NCBI GenBank assembly: GCA_013003285.1
Contig: JABDJY010000398.1
Span: 1 to 32,213 of the forward strand
Length of the DNA: 32,213 nucleotides
DNA from: Alphaproteobacteria bacterium
GTDB lineage: Bacteria > Pseudomonadota > Alphaproteobacteria > UBA6615
Reading direction: 5' to 3'
Shown here: piece after piece, positions 31,919-32,213 of the stretch
Layout of the letters: each line of letters opens with the position of its first letter
Position numbering within the stretch: position 1 is the stretch's first letter
Program-made: the position numbers and the translations under genes
Notes under the pieces: generated by a model
The model's database searches: none
Told to the model about the DNA's origin: nothing
Seen by the model: the letters and a program-made list of their open reading frames with translations, nothing else

Positions 31919-32213
31919 ACTTGCGCTAACACTCGATGTGCCCGTTCGGCGGCGAGTTCCCAATAGAGCTCTTCGTACTGCGGTATGATGAGGTCCTGTG
32001 CGTAGTTCTTAACCGAACTTTCGCGCGCGGCCTTACCCATGCGCAACCTCCGATTATCGTCTTCCAACAGGGTGATGGCGGCGCGCCCCATCGCCTTATA
32101 GTCGCCGACTGGAAATAGCATTCCGCTAACGTCATGCTCGACCACCTCGGGCAGGCCGCCAGCACGCGAACAGATAGACGTGAAGGAAATCGCGCAAAAG
32201 CTCCGTGTGAAAC
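31915..32213 (-). CDS. Family 4 glycosyltransferase, C-terminal part
   Basis: The frame is open to the window edge, so only about the last 98 residues are seen. TSICSRAGGLPEVVEHDVSG is the typical nucleotide-sugar-binding stretch of GT4 (GT-B) enzymes (SxxGGxPEVV), followed by GMLFPVGDYKAMGRAAITLL and a helical tail. It would transfer a sugar from an NDP-sugar donor to a glycan or lipid-linked acceptor on the cytoplasmic side. It converges with the deacetylase-like gene, overlapping it by four bases, and belongs to the same polysaccharide region. Acceptor and linkage cannot be told. Confidence 0.85.
   Translation of the reverse strand, partial: FTRSFCAISFTSICSRAGGLPEVVEHDVSGMLFPVGDYKAMGRAAITLLEDDNRRLRMGKAARESSVKNYAQDLIIPQYEELYWELAAERAHRVLAQV

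Overview
The window looks like a chromosomal segment of a GC-rich Gram-negative bacterium, most likely an alphaproteobacterium (inferred from codon usage, protein style and TTGA-N6-TCAA type FNR/FixK boxes; not proven). It holds about two dozen genes, packed closely, with no gene-free stretch over 300 bases and no rRNA, tRNA, IS element or CRISPR array that I can see.

The most striking content is a glycine/sarcosine/betaine reductase (Grd) system at 8.2-15.9 kb. It includes grdC and a complete selenoprotein gene grdA on the + strand, and grdE (pyruvoyl proprotein) and a second selenoprotein gene grdB on the - strand. Both selenoprotein genes are split in ordinary translation by an in-frame TGA that sits exactly at the family's selenocysteine position (CFVU in GrdA, UGTCTRCG in GrdB). 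Each TGA is followed at the same distance by a SECIS-like hairpin, and the grdA one shares an eight-base core and codon register with the E. coli fdhF SECIS as I recall it. Right after grdE, divergently, come threonine dehydrogenase (tdh) and 2-amino-3-ketobutyrate CoA ligase (kbl), which together turn threonine into glycine plus acetyl-CoA. Glycine is therefore a natural candidate substrate. No grdD is seen. Between the two Grd halves is an unrecognised three-gene operon: a Cys-motif protein, a protein that is one fifth methionine, and a thioredoxin-DsbD-like membrane protein. It could be a redox accessory unit.

FNR-type boxes lie upstream of grdC/P-type ATPase, the redox trio, grdE/tdh and the tandem Usp gene, with weaker ones near the single-domain Usp gene and before the metallo-hydrolase gene. 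This suggests an oxygen-limitation regulon that covers Grd, universal stress proteins and calcium transport.

Left flank (0-5.2 kb): the end of a 2-oxoacid:ferredoxin oxidoreductase alpha subunit, its beta subunit and an acyl-CoA ligase, joined by ATGA overlaps; then an L,D-transpeptidase and a YcbK-like peptidase, an envelope pair. A P-type calcium-like ATPase (5.2-7.95 kb) faces them. Right of kbl: an HtrA-like protease, a tandem Usp and a CaCA exchanger.

Right flank (21.6 kb to end): a polysaccharide region with a GH26-like hydrolase, UDP-GlcNAc 2-epimerase, and a tight five-gene operon (metallo-beta-lactamase-fold protein, sugar nucleotidyltransferase, GH113-like TIM-barrel protein, CESA-like family 2 glycosyltransferase, DUF2334-type deacetylase). 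A family 4 glycosyltransferase is cut by the window end. Two operon proteins appear to share an N-terminal domain, which suggests an uncharacterised synthase-dependent exopolysaccharide machine.
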